NCBI RefSeq assembly: GCF_024641065.1
Contig: NZ_JAHEDV010000033.1
Span: forward strand, 124,001-188,000
Origin: Rhodoluna sp.
GTDB taxonomy: Bacteria; Actinomycetota; Actinomycetes; Actinomycetales; Microbacteriaceae
DNA: 64,000 nucleotides
Direction: 5' to 3'
Part shown: piece by piece, positions 17,957 through 28,106 of the stretch
Layout of the letters: each line of letters begins with the position of its first letter
Position numbering within the stretch: position 1 is the stretch's first letter
Made by a program: the position numbers and the translations under genes
The notes under the pieces: model-generated
The model's input: the letters and a program-made list of their open reading frames with translations, nothing else
Told to the model about the DNA's origin: nothing
The model's database searches: none

Positions 17957-18712
17957 TTACTTCTTTGCACCCTGAGCAGCAACTGCAGCTGCACCGGCTG
18001 CGGCAGCCTCTGGGTCGAGGTACTCGCCACCAGCAACCACTGGCTTGAAGTTTTCATCCAGGTGGTAAACCAAAGGAATACCAGTTGGAATGTTCAATTC
18101 AGCGATGTCTTCGTCAGACACGTTGTCTAGGTGCTTTACCAAGGCGCGAAGTGAGTTTCCGTGTGCGGTAACCAAAACGGTCTTGCCAGACTTTAGCGAA
18201 GGCTGAATGTCTGAAAGCCAGAATGGCAGCATGCGCTCGAGAACGTCCTTGAGGCACTCAGTCTTTGGAATGTTGTCACCAAGATCTGCGTAGCGCTCAT
18301 CGTGAGCCTGTGAGTACTGGTCATTGTCATCGATCGGCGGTGGTGGAACATCAAAGCTGCGACGCCAGGTCTGGAACATTTCTGGACCATACTCTGCCAA
18401 GGTCTGAGCCTTGTCTTTGCCCTGAAGTGCACCGTAGTGACGCTCGTTTAGGCGCCAGTCACGCTGAACGTCGATCCAGCTGCGGTCAGCAGCGTTTAGT
18501 GCAATGTGCGCAGTGTTGATCGCACGCTTTAGGCGTGAGGTGTAAAGCAAGTCTGGCTTTAGGCCTGACTCAGCTAGCAATTCGCCAGCGCGCTTTGCCT
18601 CTTCGCGACCCTGGTCGCTGAGGTCAACATCTACCCAACCGGTGAATAGGTTTTTTTGGTTCCAGTCACTGTTTCCGTGACGAAGAAGAATCAATGTGTA
18701 TTTCGCAGTCAT
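17957..18712 (-). CDS. gpmA: 2,3-bisphosphoglycerate-dependent phosphoglycerate mutase
   Basis: A 251-aa histidine-phosphatase-fold enzyme of glycolysis and gluconeogenesis, interconverting 3- and 2-phosphoglycerate. The catalytic histidine is in [26 protein letters not shown], with [12 protein letters not shown], the [13 protein letters not shown] loop and [15 protein letters not shown] carrying the second catalytic histidine. The C-terminal Ala/Lys tail is typical. I choose the ATG at 18712: TAAACT lies seven bases upstream, a leaderless promoter geometry, whereas the longer TTG frame would run into the divergent methyltransferase. The gpmA-senX3-regX3 neighbourhood matches mycobacteria. 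Confidence 0.96.
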   Translation of the reverse strand: MTAKYTLILLRHGNSDWNQKNLFTGWVDVDLSDQGREEAKRAGELLAESGLKPDLLYTSRLKRAINTAHIALNAADRSWIDVQRDWRLNERHYGALQGKDKAQTLAEYGPEMFQTWRRSFDVPPPPIDDNDQYSQAHDERYADLGDNIPKTECLKDVLERMLPFWLSDIQPSLKSGKTVLVTAHGNSLRALVKHLDNVSDEDIAELNIPTGIPLVYHLDENFKPVVAGGEYLDPEAAAAGAAAVAAQGAKK

Positions 18713-18747
18713 AATGCCAAGTTTAGCGTTCAGGTAGGTTGGTATCC

Positions 18748-19539
18748 GTGGCAATCAAAAAGCCGTTCGGCACAATCACCAGGGGCACAACCAACCCCAA
18801 CCGACTTCGTCGCATCGACCGGTTTATCGCAGCCCAGCCACTTCTTCGCCGCCTCGAATCACCGATTGTTGTCGACTTAGGTTTTGGTGCCAGCCCAACC
18901 ACTGCGGTTGAGCTTCGAGAGCGACTTTCAAAAATCAACTCGGATGTTCACGTAATTGGAATCGAGATTGATCGTGAGCGCGTCGATCGGGGGTTAGCCG
19001 TGGCTAACGATCACCTGCACTTCACACATGGCGGTTTTGAAGTGCCACTGCCTAGCGGCCTTGCCACACATGCCGACATCATTCGCGCGTTCAATGTTTT
19101 GCGTCAATATGACGAGAGCGAGGTTGCTGCAGCTTGGTCGACCATGCAGGCTCGGCTTTCACCACAAGGGCTTCTAATTGAAGGAACCTGCGATGAAATT
19201 GGTCGACTCGCAAGTTGGGTGACCCTAGACAGACACCACCCACTAAGCCTCACGGTTTCACTTCGACTCAACGAATTAGATTTACCGAGCAAGGTTGCCG
19301 AACGCCTTCCGAAGGCTTTGATTCACCATAATTTGCCGGGCGAGAAAATTCACGATTTCTTGAAGGCTCTTGATTTGGCCTGGCAGACCAACGCTGGCCT
19401 TGGAGCTTTTGGTGCCTCACAACGTTGGGTTGCCGCGTGCCGGCATATTGCTGAGGCCGGTTGGCCGCTTATCGGCGACAAAAAACGTTGGCGCTTGGGC
19501 GAAATTTCGGTCCAGTGGTCGGCAGTTGCGCCCGACTAA
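18748..19539 (+). CDS. Class I SAM-dependent methyltransferase-like protein
   Basis: A 263-aa protein. The SAM-binding glycine loop appears as [12 protein letters not shown] (about 44-55), followed by an acidic strand end [14 protein letters not shown] and a later [18 protein letters not shown] segment equivalent to motif IV/post. The C-terminal half is family specific. GTG at 18748 is preferred since AGGTAGG sits nine bases before it; the upstream TTG at 18739 would abut that site. The substrate is unknown. It is divergent from gpmA by 35 bases and convergent with the FUSC gene. Confidence 0.78.
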   Translation: MAIKKPFGTITRGTTNPNRLRRIDRFIAAQPLLRRLESPIVVDLGFGASPTTAVELRERLSKINSDVHVIGIEIDRERVDRGLAVANDHLHFTHGGFEVPLPSGLATHADIIRAFNVLRQYDESEVAAAWSTMQARLSPQGLLIEGTCDEIGRLASWVTLDRHHPLSLTVSLRLNELDLPSKVAERLPKALIHHNLPGEKIHDFLKALDLAWQTNAGLGAFGASQRWVAACRHIAEAGWPLIGDKKRWRLGEISVQWSAVAPD

Positions 19540-19546
19540 TCTGAGG

Positions 19547-20629
19547 CTAAATTTCAGGCAGTTCGTTGCGCGCTTGCTCTTCGGTCATTCCGCTGGCGCA
19601 CAGTAGGTCAATTAGCAACGGTCGAAGTAATAGCAAAACGCTTGCCTCTCGAACATCATCTGCGATGCCGAATTTCTTTGGGTCGAGTTGATGCGTGATC
19701 ACCACAAATTGCTCGCGAGCATCTTTGAGTGCATCGGTGCTTTCAAGACCCTTAGCCAGCAAAGCTGTTGCAGCGGCGATTTGCTCGAATAGGTCAGCCA
19801 GATAAGGGCGAGACTGGCCATCTCGAATCAAGAAATCAACTCGACGAACCACAACGCGCAGATTGCGAGTTGCTAGATCCATGCCGCGCATCAAACGAAC
19901 CTGGCTAGAAAGCTCTTTGCGATGACGACGCAAAAATGGAGAAATTCGAGAAACCGAAATTGCACTGTCTAGCGACATGCGCCAGTTATCAACCAATGGC
20001 TGTGATGCTCGAACGCGAACCAACGCTGCGTCGACGACCTTTACGTCCAAGCTGCGTACCGCAATTTTGAGTGCATCAACTGCATCCAAGAAAACTGCAA
20101 AGAGTTTGTCTGCATCTCGCGAAGCCATGCCGATTGGGTCGCGTGGAATGAATGCGGTGAAAATCAGAGCAACAGCGCCACCGATAAGAGCATCAAAACT
20201 GCGGATGAACACCCCGCCGTCTGGCGCCGGCATGATGTATACCAACATTGCCTGGATGCCAACCGTCAGCGAAAAGGCCGCAGTGCCCGAAAGAAATCTT
20301 GCGGTGGTTAGGGCAATCAACAGAACAAGGCCCATCTGCCAAACACCTTGGCCAATGGTGTTGAGCATGACTTCACTAAGCGCGATGCCCGCAGTCATGC
20401 CGAAGGCAGTTTCTGTTACTCGTCGAATTCGTGCATCACGAGTGAATCCAAGTGACGCGATGGTAACAGTGACCGCAAAGATTGGGTGTTGGTGACCCAG
20501 CAGGTAGTAGGCCACCGAGAACGCAACACTGGCTGCAATTACAATCTGCAAAATCGGAGGAAGCGATTCTCGCACTCGCTGAATCGAAGCACGAAAAGTC
20601 CAGTTAATCTTGGGCGTTTGAATAGCCAT
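19547..20629 (-). CDS. FUSC-family integral membrane protein
   Basis: A 360-aa membrane protein. A short cytoplasmic head is followed by six predicted membrane helices within about 25-165 (starting PPILQIVIAASVAFSVAYYLLG), then a long mainly helical cytoplasmic domain to the C-terminus. This is the FUSC (fusaric acid resistance/aromatic acid exporter-like) arrangement in half-length form. Substrates are unknown. The ATG directly abuts the ygfZ stop codon, so it belongs to the small-membrane-protein/nitrobindin/YgfZ/FUSC operon. Confidence 0.83.
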   Translation of the reverse strand: MAIQTPKINWTFRASIQRVRESLPPILQIVIAASVAFSVAYYLLGHQHPIFAVTVTIASLGFTRDARIRRVTETAFGMTAGIALSEVMLNTIGQGVWQMGLVLLIALTTARFLSGTAAFSLTVGIQAMLVYIMPAPDGGVFIRSFDALIGGAVALIFTAFIPRDPIGMASRDADKLFAVFLDAVDALKIAVRSLDVKVVDAALVRVRASQPLVDNWRMSLDSAISVSRISPFLRRHRKELSSQVRLMRGMDLATRNLRVVVRRVDFLIRDGQSRPYLADLFEQIAAATALLAKGLESTDALKDAREQFVVITHQLDPKKFGIADDVREASVLLLLRPLLIDLLCASGMTEEQARNELPEI

Positions 20630-21673
20630 TTAGTGCTTGCCGCCCATCAAAAGGTTTCGCTTTGGCAGGTTTGCCGCCTTACCCGCAGATGCCGGAACGA
20701 TTACTTCTTGATTGGCGGCGATGTCACCGTGCTGAGAGCGCACAATCAAATCTGCATCTTCTGGAACCGAACGACTAACCAAGGCGAGCGCGATTGGGCC
20801 CATCTCATAGTGGTTTGCTGCGAGGGTGACTTTGCCCTTGGCAATAGCGCCCTCAACACCCGCAACAAAAATCTCGTCGCCAGCCTCGGGTAGCGAATGC
20901 TCTGAACCATCCAAGTGAAGAAAAGTTAGGCGACGCGGTGGGTGACCAAGATTGTGCACTTTGGCTACTGTCTCTTGGCCGCGATAACAACCCTTTGACA
21001 TGTGAACTGCTGTTGACATCCAGTCGAGCTCGTGCGGAAGTGATTTCTCGTCTACCTCAGACTTTTGGCGAGGTCGGTGTGCAGCAATTCTCAAAGCGTC
21101 ATAGGCCATGGTTCCGGCTGATTCAAAACCTTCGGTCGCCGCGGCGAGTTCTTCACTAAGAACCAGCGATTCAGACCAAGGCCATTTTGCAGGCCAGGCT
21201 CTCGAGTATCGAACGCCACCAGTGACAACACCAGGCCAAGGGTCATTCCAAATCAACGAGAGGCCATTTGACTTTGCTGCCTTGGCGAGACCTTCACCAA
21301 GACGGCCAATCACGACGAAGTCATCTGAGCGATCTTGAATTTCAACCTTCATGCGAAAGACCATTTTGCGCAGCCAAGCTAGCAGCGGTTCACGGCTCTC
21401 GGCTTCAACAATCAACCAGGATGCTTCGCCATCGTCAAGAAAGTGAATGGCCTGTTCGATGTGCCCATGCGGGTCAAGCAAAAGAGCCTCAGCCGCTTGC
21501 CCGGGATTCAGATTTTTGAGATTTTGGCTGAGAAGTGAGTGCAGCCAGTCAAGTCGGTCGACACCTGAAACAGTAATTATTCCGCGAGCGCCAAGATTCA
21601 CCACGGCAGTTCCGTTGGCCAAATTTCGCTGTTCGATCAGCGGGTTTGAGAAATGCAACGCTGAGTCAGTCAT
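20630..21673 (-). CDS. ygfZ: YgfZ/GcvT-like folate-binding protein (Fe-S cluster repair)
   Basis: A 347-aa member of the YgfZ branch of the GcvT family. The diagnostic motif KGCYRGQET is intact, including its cysteine, and lies near residue 228. The N-terminal part has the folate-binding fold (VSGVDRLDWLHSLLSQNL) and the C-terminal beta domain is complete. YgfZ helps maintain some iron-sulfur enzymes through folate. It follows the nitrobindin-like gene by three bases and precedes the FUSC gene. Confidence 0.92.
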   Translation of the reverse strand: MTDSALHFSNPLIEQRNLANGTAVVNLGARGIITVSGVDRLDWLHSLLSQNLKNLNPGQAAEALLLDPHGHIEQAIHFLDDGEASWLIVEAESREPLLAWLRKMVFRMKVEIQDRSDDFVVIGRLGEGLAKAAKSNGLSLIWNDPWPGVVTGGVRYSRAWPAKWPWSESLVLSEELAAATEGFESAGTMAYDALRIAAHRPRQKSEVDEKSLPHELDWMSTAVHMSKGCYRGQETVAKVHNLGHPPRRLTFLHLDGSEHSLPEAGDEIFVAGVEGAIAKGKVTLAANHYEMGPIALALVSRSVPEDADLIVRSQHGDIAANQEVIVPASAGKAANLPKRNLLMGGKH

Positions 21674-21676
21674 GAA

Positions 21677-22282
21677 TTATTCGACTTTTTCGAGGCGAGC
21701 TGAAGCGTGAGGCTTTAGGTCAGCACCCGGAAGCGCGATCTCCCAAACCCAGAGCAAAGCGTTCTCAACCAAGCCATAAAGGCGTGTTGAGTGGCGGTAG
21801 GTTTTTGCGCCTTCGAATGCAACACCGTGTGCAGATGCTAGATCTACTCGCGCACCCTTGATTTTGCCGTTATAAAGTTCTGCCATGCCGCCTGGGTGCA
21901 GCATCGAAACCATGATGTCGAAGCCACCCTCTTTATTGCGGAGCGTCTCTAGATCTTCGTGAGACTTGAGGCTCTTTTCACCCTGGCCAATGATGAAGCC
22001 TGGCCCGTGGTCGGCGCTCTCTGCAGGGCGCGAAATGCGCCAGTAGCCAAGCTCGCTAGGCAAGATTGTTCCGGCTTCGTCGATAAGTTCTGCTGAAGAA
22101 ACGTAGGTGAGCGCGTTTGAACCGTCGTGGGCAAACTCAACGCGCTGTTTGAACTCGTATTCGACAGGTGCTTCGTCATCCTCGTTAACTCGATAACTGA
22201 TGACGCCGGTGCCCTCCCATTTGCCAACTAGAAAGGCAAAAGGAGTGAGCTCGAGTGGGAGCCCCTCAGGAAAAACGAACAA
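21677..22282 (-). CDS. Nitrobindin-like (FABP-family) heme-binding beta-barrel protein
   Basis: A 201-aa ten-stranded beta-barrel protein. The signature GKWEGTG (about 20-26) and the C-terminal histidine region (YRHSTRLYG, about 165-173) match the nitrobindin family, whose members hold heme through a C-terminal histidine and bind nitric oxide or isomerise peroxynitrite. It begins with TTG placed immediately after the TAG of the 36-aa membrane protein gene (TAG-TTG), which points to translational coupling. The mycobacterial relative Rv0813c lies in a comparable neighbourhood. Confidence 0.88.
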   Translation of the reverse strand: MFVFPEGLPLELTPFAFLVGKWEGTGVISYRVNEDDEAPVEYEFKQRVEFAHDGSNALTYVSSAELIDEAGTILPSELGYWRISRPAESADHGPGFIIGQGEKSLKSHEDLETLRNKEGGFDIMVSMLHPGGMAELYNGKIKGARVDLASAHGVAFEGAKTYRHSTRLYGLVENALLWVWEIALPGADLKPHASARLEKVE

Positions 22283-22393
22283 CTATTTCTGACCCTTGAA
22301 CAGCTTGTAAAGAACTAGCACTGATACAGCGCCAATCGCAAGTGAAGCCAGAACCAATAGTCCGGTGAAGAAGATTTCTAGAGCAAGAATCAT
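22283..22393 (-). CDS. 36-aa single-pass membrane protein
   Basis: A short gene with ATG at 22393 and TAG at 22283-22285. The product starts MILALEIFFTGLLVLASLAI and is one membrane helix (about 5-28) followed by a basic tail, YKLFKGQK. Tiny helix-plus-KLFKGQ proteins occur widely in Actinobacteria as far as I recall. The ATG has no ribosome site, but TAGACT lies six bases upstream (revcomp of 22400-22405), the same leaderless geometry used by many genes here. The stop is directly followed by the TTG start of the nitrobindin-like gene. Function unknown. Confidence 0.75.
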   Translation of the reverse strand: MILALEIFFTGLLVLASLAIGAVSVLVLYKLFKGQK

Positions 22394-22402
22394 GGTAAAA
22401 GT

Positions 22403-22666
22403 CTAACCTCTCAGCCAGATATACAAAGTTGCAGTTGCAAGAATCAAGTAGCTTCCGCCGCCTACATACACCAGGCGACGAACAAACCCCTCAACCTGAG
22501 ATTTGAAAAGCTGAATCAAAGAAACGGTTGCAATCGAACCGGCAAGGATAGCGCCAAACCAGGCCTCTACCTGAGGGTTGCCTGGTTCAGAAAGCAGAAC
22601 AGAAATCAGAGTCAGTGCAGCCACACCAATCCATATCGCAATGATTTCCATCCAAGTTGATTTCAC
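22403..22666 (-). CDS. Small hypothetical membrane protein
   Basis: An 87-aa protein with three predicted membrane helices (about 6-24, 35-52 and 66-84) joined by short loops, including a basic FVRRLVYVGGG stretch. The GTG at 22666 or the ATG five codons later could be the start; neither has a good ribosome site. It lies ten bases before the 36-aa gene, whose -10 box would overlap this gene's stop codon, and is divergent from glnR. I do not recognise a family. Confidence 0.65.
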   Translation of the reverse strand: MKSTWMEIIAIWIGVAALTLISVLLSEPGNPQVEAWFGAILAGSIATVSLIQLFKSQVEGFVRRLVYVGGGSYLILATATLYIWLRG

Positions 22667-22733
22667 AGCTTAATCATGCCTTAACCCGACAGTTAATCGG
22701 GGCTAGACTTAGTTACGGGAAATGGAGAGAGAC

Positions 22734-23420
22734 ATGGCTCAACTTTTGGTTTTGTCAGCATCAGCTGACACCGAAGTTCTTCCTGCGCTCGGGTTTCTAA
22801 GTCACCGCGTTCGCCAAATTCCGGCAGAACCTGCAAACCTCGTAAACGCCCCCGGTCACGACCTAATTTTCTTGGATGCCCGTCGCGATCTAGCCCAAGC
22901 AAAATCACTCGCAAAAATTTTGGTCACCACCGGCACAAGTGCGCCACTCATCCTGGTAGTTTCTGAGGGCGGCCTAGCCGCTATCTCAAACGAGTGGGGT
23001 GCTGACGACATCATTCTTGAAGGCGCAGGCCCAGGTGAAATCGATGCTCGAATTCGTCTTGCCGTTGGCCGTCAACGTGCAGCCGAGCAAGATGACAAGA
23101 TTCACGCATCGGGAGTAGTAATCGACGAGGCCAATTATTCGGCAAAGGTGCACGGGCGCCCGCTCGACCTCACCTATAAAGAGTTCGAATTGTTGCGCTT
23201 CTTGGCTCAGCACCCTGGTCGAGTTTTCACGCGCGAGCAACTTTTGAGTGAAGTTTGGGGTTATGACTATTTTGGCGGCACAAGAACAGTAGACGTTCAC
23301 ATTCGCCGCCTACGTGCCAAACTAGGCGACCTCGAGGCACTGATTGGCACCGTTCGAAACGTTGGTTACCGCTTTAATAACGCTGATGATGTAGACGCCC
23401 TCAGCTCAACTGTTCAATAA
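22734..23420 (+). CDS. glnR: GlnR-type orphan OmpR-family regulator of nitrogen metabolism
   Basis: A 228-aa regulator. The N-terminal domain is an atypical receiver ([23 protein letters not shown]) without the acidic DD pair, but with the solitary aspartate in IFLDARRDL and the GlnR-like [21 protein letters not shown] strand. The C-terminal winged helix has [50 protein letters not shown]. These are hallmarks of actinobacterial GlnR, which acts without a cognate kinase and controls ammonium assimilation genes. I start at 22734 because GGAGAGAG precedes that ATG; an ATG four codons upstream is possible. It sits before ppk, and Rv0818 is the likely mycobacterial counterpart. Confidence 0.9.
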   Translation: MAQLLVLSASADTEVLPALGFLSHRVRQIPAEPANLVNAPGHDLIFLDARRDLAQAKSLAKILVTTGTSAPLILVVSEGGLAAISNEWGADDIILEGAGPGEIDARIRLAVGRQRAAEQDDKIHASGVVIDEANYSAKVHGRPLDLTYKEFELLRFLAQHPGRVFTREQLLSEVWGYDYFGGTRTVDVHIRRLRAKLGDLEALIGTVRNVGYRFNNADDVDALSSTVQ

Positions 23421-23462
23421 GTTTTTACTCCCGCGTCACCCATGCGTGGCAAGATTGCAAGT

Positions 23463-25592
23463 ATGTCTTCTGAAGAAACTATGGCTATCTCTTTGCCAAA
23501 TTTTGGCACCGAGTTTGATGCCGACCGCTACCTTGACCGCGAGCTGAGCTGGCTTGCCTTTAATCAGCGAGTTTTAGAACTTGCCGAAGACCCGAATCTC
23601 TACTTGCTTGAGCGAGTCAACTTTCTGGCAATTTTCGCCTCAAACCTTGATGAATTCTTCATGGTTCGAGTTGCTGGTCTCAAGCGACGTATTGCCACCG
23701 GCCTAGCAGTAACTTCAAGCTCTGGCCTTTCACCTCAAGATGTGCTCAGCAAAATTAGCGCCGAGGCGCACCGTTTGCAGGAGCGTCACGCAGGCCTATT
23801 TATTGATGTAATCAAGCCAGCAATGAAAGACCAAGGGATCAGAATTGTTCGTTGGTCGGCCCTAGAAGCTGAAGAGAAAACTGCACTGCACGAATACTTT
23901 CAGAACCAGATTTTTCCGGTTCTGACTCCCCTAGCTGTTGACCCAGCCCACCCTTTTCCATACATCTCAGGTCTTTCGCTGAACCTGGCTGTTGTGGTTC
24001 GCAACATCGAAACCGGCAAAGAGCACTTTGCTCGCGTCAAGGTTCCGCCGCTGCTTCCGCGCTTTGTGCGCATCCCAGGTAACAAGGGTGTGGCAGATGC
24101 CAGATTCGTGCCTCTTGAAGACGTGATTGGTGAATTCTTGGGGCAGTTGTTCCCGGGCATGGAGGTGTTGCAGCAGCACACCTTTAGAGTTACCCGCAAC
24201 GAAGACCTTGAGGTTGACGAAGACGAGGGCGAAAACCTTTTGCTCGCGCTAGAAAAAGAATTGCTGCGTCGCCGATTTGGCCCGCCGGTTCGCCTCGAGG
24301 TTGCCAACGACATCAATCCACAGGTTCTAGAACTTCTAATTCGAGAACTCGACATCTCTGATGAAGATGTTTATCACCTACCTTCTCCGCTTGACCTGAC
24401 CGGTCTTTTTGAGATTGCGTCGTTGAAGCGACCAGAGCTTCACTACCCGCAGCACCACGTGATTACCAACCGTTTCTTGCAGCCGGTTGAAGACAAAGAT
24501 GTAAGCATCTTTTCGGTGCTTCGCCAACGCGATGTCTTGCTTCACCACCCCTACGAATCATTCTCAACCTCGGTTCAGGCATTTGTTGAGCAGGCAGCAG
24601 CTGACCCAAAGGTCTTGGCGATCAAGCAGACTTTGTATCGCACCTCAGGTGACTCACCAATTGTCGATGCCCTAATTGCTGCGGCAGAAGCCGGCAAGCA
24701 GGTTTTGGCGCTAGTTGAAATCAAGGCTCGCTTCGACGAGCAAAACAACATCGCCTGGGCCCGCAAACTTGAGCAAGCTGGTGTGCACGTTGTTTATGGC
24801 ATCGTCGGTCTAAAGACCCACTGCAAGCTTGCCCTTGTAATTCGCCAAGAAGGCAACCAACTAAAGCGCTATTGCCACGTTGGAACCGGAAACTACAACC
24901 CAAAGACAGCTCGCTATTACGAGGACTATGGCCTACTCACCTCACGCGATGCAGTTGGCGAAGACCTAACCAAGCTGTTCAACCAGCTATCTGGTTATGC
25001 TCCCGAGGCTGAATTCAAGTCACTCTTGGTTTCACCAAACGGCGTTCGCGAGGGTTTGGTTGAGCGCATCGAACGCGAAGTGGCATTTCACGCGGCTGGA
25101 AAAGATTCACGAATTCGCATCAAGGTGAACTCACTAGTTGACGAGCAGATCATCGACTCGCTTTATCGAGCGTCTTGCGCTGGCGTAAAAATTGAGATCG
25201 TGGTTCGCGGAATGTGTGCCCTAAAGCCAGGAGTACCTGGGTTGAGCGAAAACATCAAGGTGCGCTCGGTTCTCGGTCGTTATCTCGAGCACTCTCGAAT
25301 CTTTGCCTTTAACGGCGGTGGCGACCCGGCAGTGTTTATCGGTTCGGCCGACATGATGCATCGAAACCTCGACCGCCGCGTTGAAGCTTTGGTTCGCATT
25401 TCACAGCCAGACCACATCCGTGAATTAAATGCCTTCTTTGATTTGTGTATGGACGAGCGTTCGAGTTCTTGGCACCTTGCCTCAGATGGCACCTGGGCCC
25501 GCCACCAAGTTTCGGCCGAAGGTACCGCGCTAATTGATGTACAAGATCAGGTGATGAGCGAAGTATTCAGCAAGCGAAAGTCACGCATCTAG
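23463..25592 (+). CDS. ppk: Polyphosphate kinase 1
   Basis: A 709-aa PPK1 that makes long-chain polyphosphate from ATP reversibly. It starts near [22 protein letters not shown] (N domain). The head domain follows, then two phospholipase D-like catalytic domains, with the autophosphorylated histidine in [11 protein letters not shown], plus [30 protein letters not shown] and [11 protein letters not shown]. The start at 23463 is one choice; an in-frame ATG lies at 23442. The stop overlaps the GTG of the MutT1-like gene by one base. The ppk-mutT1 pair is conserved in mycobacteria (Rv2984-Rv2985), and the setting beside glnR and the phosphate regulators fits a nutrient-storage role. Confidence 0.96.
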   Translation: MSSEETMAISLPNFGTEFDADRYLDRELSWLAFNQRVLELAEDPNLYLLERVNFLAIFASNLDEFFMVRVAGLKRRIATGLAVTSSSGLSPQDVLSKISAEAHRLQERHAGLFIDVIKPAMKDQGIRIVRWSALEAEEKTALHEYFQNQIFPVLTPLAVDPAHPFPYISGLSLNLAVVVRNIETGKEHFARVKVPPLLPRFVRIPGNKGVADARFVPLEDVIGEFLGQLFPGMEVLQQHTFRVTRNEDLEVDEDEGENLLLALEKELLRRRFGPPVRLEVANDINPQVLELLIRELDISDEDVYHLPSPLDLTGLFEIASLKRPELHYPQHHVITNRFLQPVEDKDVSIFSVLRQRDVLLHHPYESFSTSVQAFVEQAAADPKVLAIKQTLYRTSGDSPIVDALIAAAEAGKQVLALVEIKARFDEQNNIAWARKLEQAGVHVVYGIVGLKTHCKLALVIRQEGNQLKRYCHVGTGNYNPKTARYYEDYGLLTSRDAVGEDLTKLFNQLSGYAPEAEFKSLLVSPNGVREGLVERIEREVAFHAAGKDSRIRIKVNSLVDEQIIDSLYRASCAGVKIEIVVRGMCALKPGVPGLSENIKVRSVLGRYLEHSRIFAFNGGGDPAVFIGSADMMHRNLDRRVEALVRISQPDHIRELNAFFDLCMDERSSSWHLASDGTWARHQVSAEGTALIDVQDQVMSEVFSKRKSRI

Positions 25593-26545
25593 TGACGATT
25601 TATGCAGCTGGCGCGCTTCTTTGGCGAGAAGTTAAGGGTGAACTCACGGTTGCCCTGATTCACCGCTCACGTCACAACGACTGGAGCTGGCCCAAAGGCA
25701 AAGTTGACCCGGGCGAAAGCCTTCTCGAAACAGCCGTTCGTGAAATCAAAGAAGAGACTGGCCTAAGTATCAAATTGGGTCCACGCCTCAAAATTGTGAA
25801 TTACAAAATTCCTTCAGGCACACCAAAAGAAGTGCACTACTGGTCAGCTCGCGTTAGTGACGCCGCTCTTGCAAAGTCGACGTTCGAGCCTTCTGAAGAG
25901 GTTGCAAGTGTTGAATGGCGCACACCAGAAGAAGCCCTGAAGCTGCTCACCTATGAATTTGACCGAGAAGTTCTCGATGCACTTCTCGCCAATCGCAAAA
26001 AAGGCCACCTTCACACAAAACCGGTGATTGTGCTTCGCCATGCAAAAGCAACGGCACGCACAGATTGGTTTGGTGGGCAACCACACGACGACGGACACAG
26101 ACCACTACTCGCTGCTGGAGTAGCTCAAGCAAAGGCACTGGTTCCGGCACTGGCTGCTTTCGGCATCAAGCGCGTGGTGACCAGCCCTTGGGTTCGATGC
26201 GAGAACACTGTTGCACCTTATGCTCACTCAAGAAACTTGAAGATCATCGAACGCTCGCAACTGAGCGAGCAGGGTAATAACAAGGGACCAAAGCGCACCA
26301 GAAACGTGGTTAAAGACATAGTTACTGATGGTCGCGCAAGCCTAATCTGCTCTCACCGCCCTGCAATGCCAACAATTTTGCAAGCTATAGGAGAATTCGG
26401 CGATGCAGTTCAGAGCGAATTAATTGGTTCAGCTAAAGATTTAAAGCCAGCCGAATTTCTTGTAGTTCACTTGACCAAGAATGAGCTAGGTAAAAAGCGT
26501 CAGGTTGTAGCGATAGAACGTTACACAGCTGACCCAGTTGCCTAA
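25592..26545 (+). CDS. MutT1-like NUDIX hydrolase fused to a histidine phosphatase domain
   Basis: A 317-aa two-domain protein starting with GTG that shares one base with the ppk stop. The NUDIX domain (about 1-140) has the box GESLLETAVREIKEETGL. The C-terminal half (about 145-317) has the phosphatase motif LRHAKATART and a second histidine in ICSHRPAMP. In mycobacterial MutT1 this architecture cleans oxidised nucleotides (8-oxo-dGTP) and hydrolyses diadenosine polyphosphates. A role in nucleotide sanitation or polyphosphate-linked metabolism is likely here. Confidence 0.92.
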   Translation: MTIYAAGALLWREVKGELTVALIHRSRHNDWSWPKGKVDPGESLLETAVREIKEETGLSIKLGPRLKIVNYKIPSGTPKEVHYWSARVSDAALAKSTFEPSEEVASVEWRTPEEALKLLTYEFDREVLDALLANRKKGHLHTKPVIVLRHAKATARTDWFGGQPHDDGHRPLLAAGVAQAKALVPALAAFGIKRVVTSPWVRCENTVAPYAHSRNLKIIERSQLSEQGNNKGPKRTRNVVKDIVTDGRASLICSHRPAMPTILQAIGEFGDAVQSELIGSAKDLKPAEFLVVHLTKNELGKKRQVVAIERYTADPVA

Positions 26546-26569
26546 CCAATTCGCGACTAAGGTAAAGCC

Positions 26570-28084
26570 ATGAGCCAATTGCTTAGTCAAGGTTTACCAC
26601 TTCTCAAGGATGAGAAAGGTAAACCTGCGCTGTGCCTAGTGACCGGCGCAACTGGCTACATCGGTGGGCGCCTAATTGTCGAACTGCTAGCTCACGGCTA
26701 CCGCGTGCGTGTTCTGGCGAGAAACTCAAGCCGGCTTAAGAATCATCCGTGGATAAATCAGGTTGAGGTTTTTGAGGGCGACGCACAGGATGAGGTTGCT
26801 CTCAGTAAAGCCATGGCTGGTGCCGATGTTGCCTATTACATGCTTCACGCATTGATGGCCAAGGATAATTTTGAAGACCAAGAGCGATCCATGGCTGAGC
26901 TGTTCGGAAAAGTCGCCAAAGCGGCGGGCATCAAGCGAATGGTCTATTTGGGCGGCATCATCGCCCCAACCGAGACAATGTCACCACATCTTCAGGCCCG
27001 GGCCGACACTGGTGAAATATTACGAAATTGCTCAGTACCAACCATTGAACTTCGAGCTGGAGTAGTGATTGGCTCTGGCTCGGCATCTTTCGAAATGCTT
27101 CGATACCTCACTGAGCGATTGCCGATCATGACGGTTCCTAAATGGGTGAATGTTCGAATTCAGCCGATCGCCGTGCGTGATGTTCTGCGATATTTGGTGG
27201 GTGCTGCAGCACTCGACAAATCAATTTCTGGTGTATTCGATATCGGTGGCCCCGAGGTCTTTACCTACAAAGAAATGATGCAGCAATACGCTGAAGCAGC
27301 TGGGCTTCGTCGCCGGATTATCATCCCAGTGCCAGTGCTAACACCAAGACTCTCATCGGGGTGGGTTGGCTTAGTTACACCCGTGCCCTACACACTGGCC
27401 AAAAGGCTGGTCGAAAGCCTAAAGAACGAGGTTGTCGCTAGCGACGATCGAATCCGTGGTCTAATTGCCGACCCGGATGGCGGCCTGACACCATTCAAGC
27501 GAGCTGTGCAACTTGCCCTAACCAAGATTAAAGATGCTCGAGTTGAAACTCGGTGGACAAACGCATCGGTGCCGGGCACACCGTCTGAACCATTGCCTAC
27601 TGACCCAAACTGGGCGGGCGGAACACTCTATAAAGACGTGCGAATTCGACACAGCCCCGACACCGTTGAGCAGGTTTGGCAACGGGTTGAGGCAATTGGC
27701 GGCGAAAACGGTTACTCAACCGCTACCTGGGCTTGGGAGCTGCGCGGCCTTATCGATCGAATGTTTGGCGGTGTGGGGCTTCGGCGCGGGCGCCGGGATC
27801 CACACAAGCTGCAGGTTGGCGATGCGCTCGATTTTTGGCGAGTTGAGGAGCTCGAAGAGAACCGCTTGCTAAGACTGCGCGCTGAGATGAAAATGCCTGG
27901 GCTAGCCTGGCTAGAATTTGGCGTCGAAGAAGACGTCGAAACCGGTGGTTCGATTATCACCCAAGTGGCAATCTATGCTCCCCGAGGACTTCTCGGGCAC
28001 CTGTATTGGTGGGCCGTTTGGCCTATGCACGGGCTGGTGTTTCCATCGATGGTTAAGAACGCTGCGCAGGGGCCTCGCCGCTAG
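26570..28084 (+). CDS. NAD(P)-binding SDR-like protein with DUF2867 domain
   Basis: A 504-aa protein. The N-terminal ~300 residues are an atypical/extended short-chain dehydrogenase with the nucleotide-binding loop VTGATGYIGGRL and a MVYLGGII strand in place of the usual catalytic YxxxK. The C-terminal ~170 residues are DUF2867, a START-like domain with WRVEELEENRLLRLRAEMKMPG. Such fusions are common in Actinobacteria; substrate unknown, possibly a lipid or quinone-like molecule. The ATG has TAAGGT six bases upstream, a leaderless promoter geometry. Confidence 0.85.
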   Translation: MSQLLSQGLPLLKDEKGKPALCLVTGATGYIGGRLIVELLAHGYRVRVLARNSSRLKNHPWINQVEVFEGDAQDEVALSKAMAGADVAYYMLHALMAKDNFEDQERSMAELFGKVAKAAGIKRMVYLGGIIAPTETMSPHLQARADTGEILRNCSVPTIELRAGVVIGSGSASFEMLRYLTERLPIMTVPKWVNVRIQPIAVRDVLRYLVGAAALDKSISGVFDIGGPEVFTYKEMMQQYAEAAGLRRRIIIPVPVLTPRLSSGWVGLVTPVPYTLAKRLVESLKNEVVASDDRIRGLIADPDGGLTPFKRAVQLALTKIKDARVETRWTNASVPGTPSEPLPTDPNWAGGTLYKDVRIRHSPDTVEQVWQRVEAIGGENGYSTATWAWELRGLIDRMFGGVGLRRGRRDPHKLQVGDALDFWRVEELEENRLLRLRAEMKMPGLAWLEFGVEEDVETGGSIITQVAIYAPRGLLGHLYWWAVWPMHGLVFPSMVKNAAQGPRR

Positions 28085-28106
28085 TACCCTCACTTAGACT
28101 GGCAGG

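Noticed and set aside
18193-18519. Overlapping frames on both strands inside gpmA
   Set aside because: The gpmA frame carries every catalytic motif; the others have no motif, ribosome site or plausible composition.
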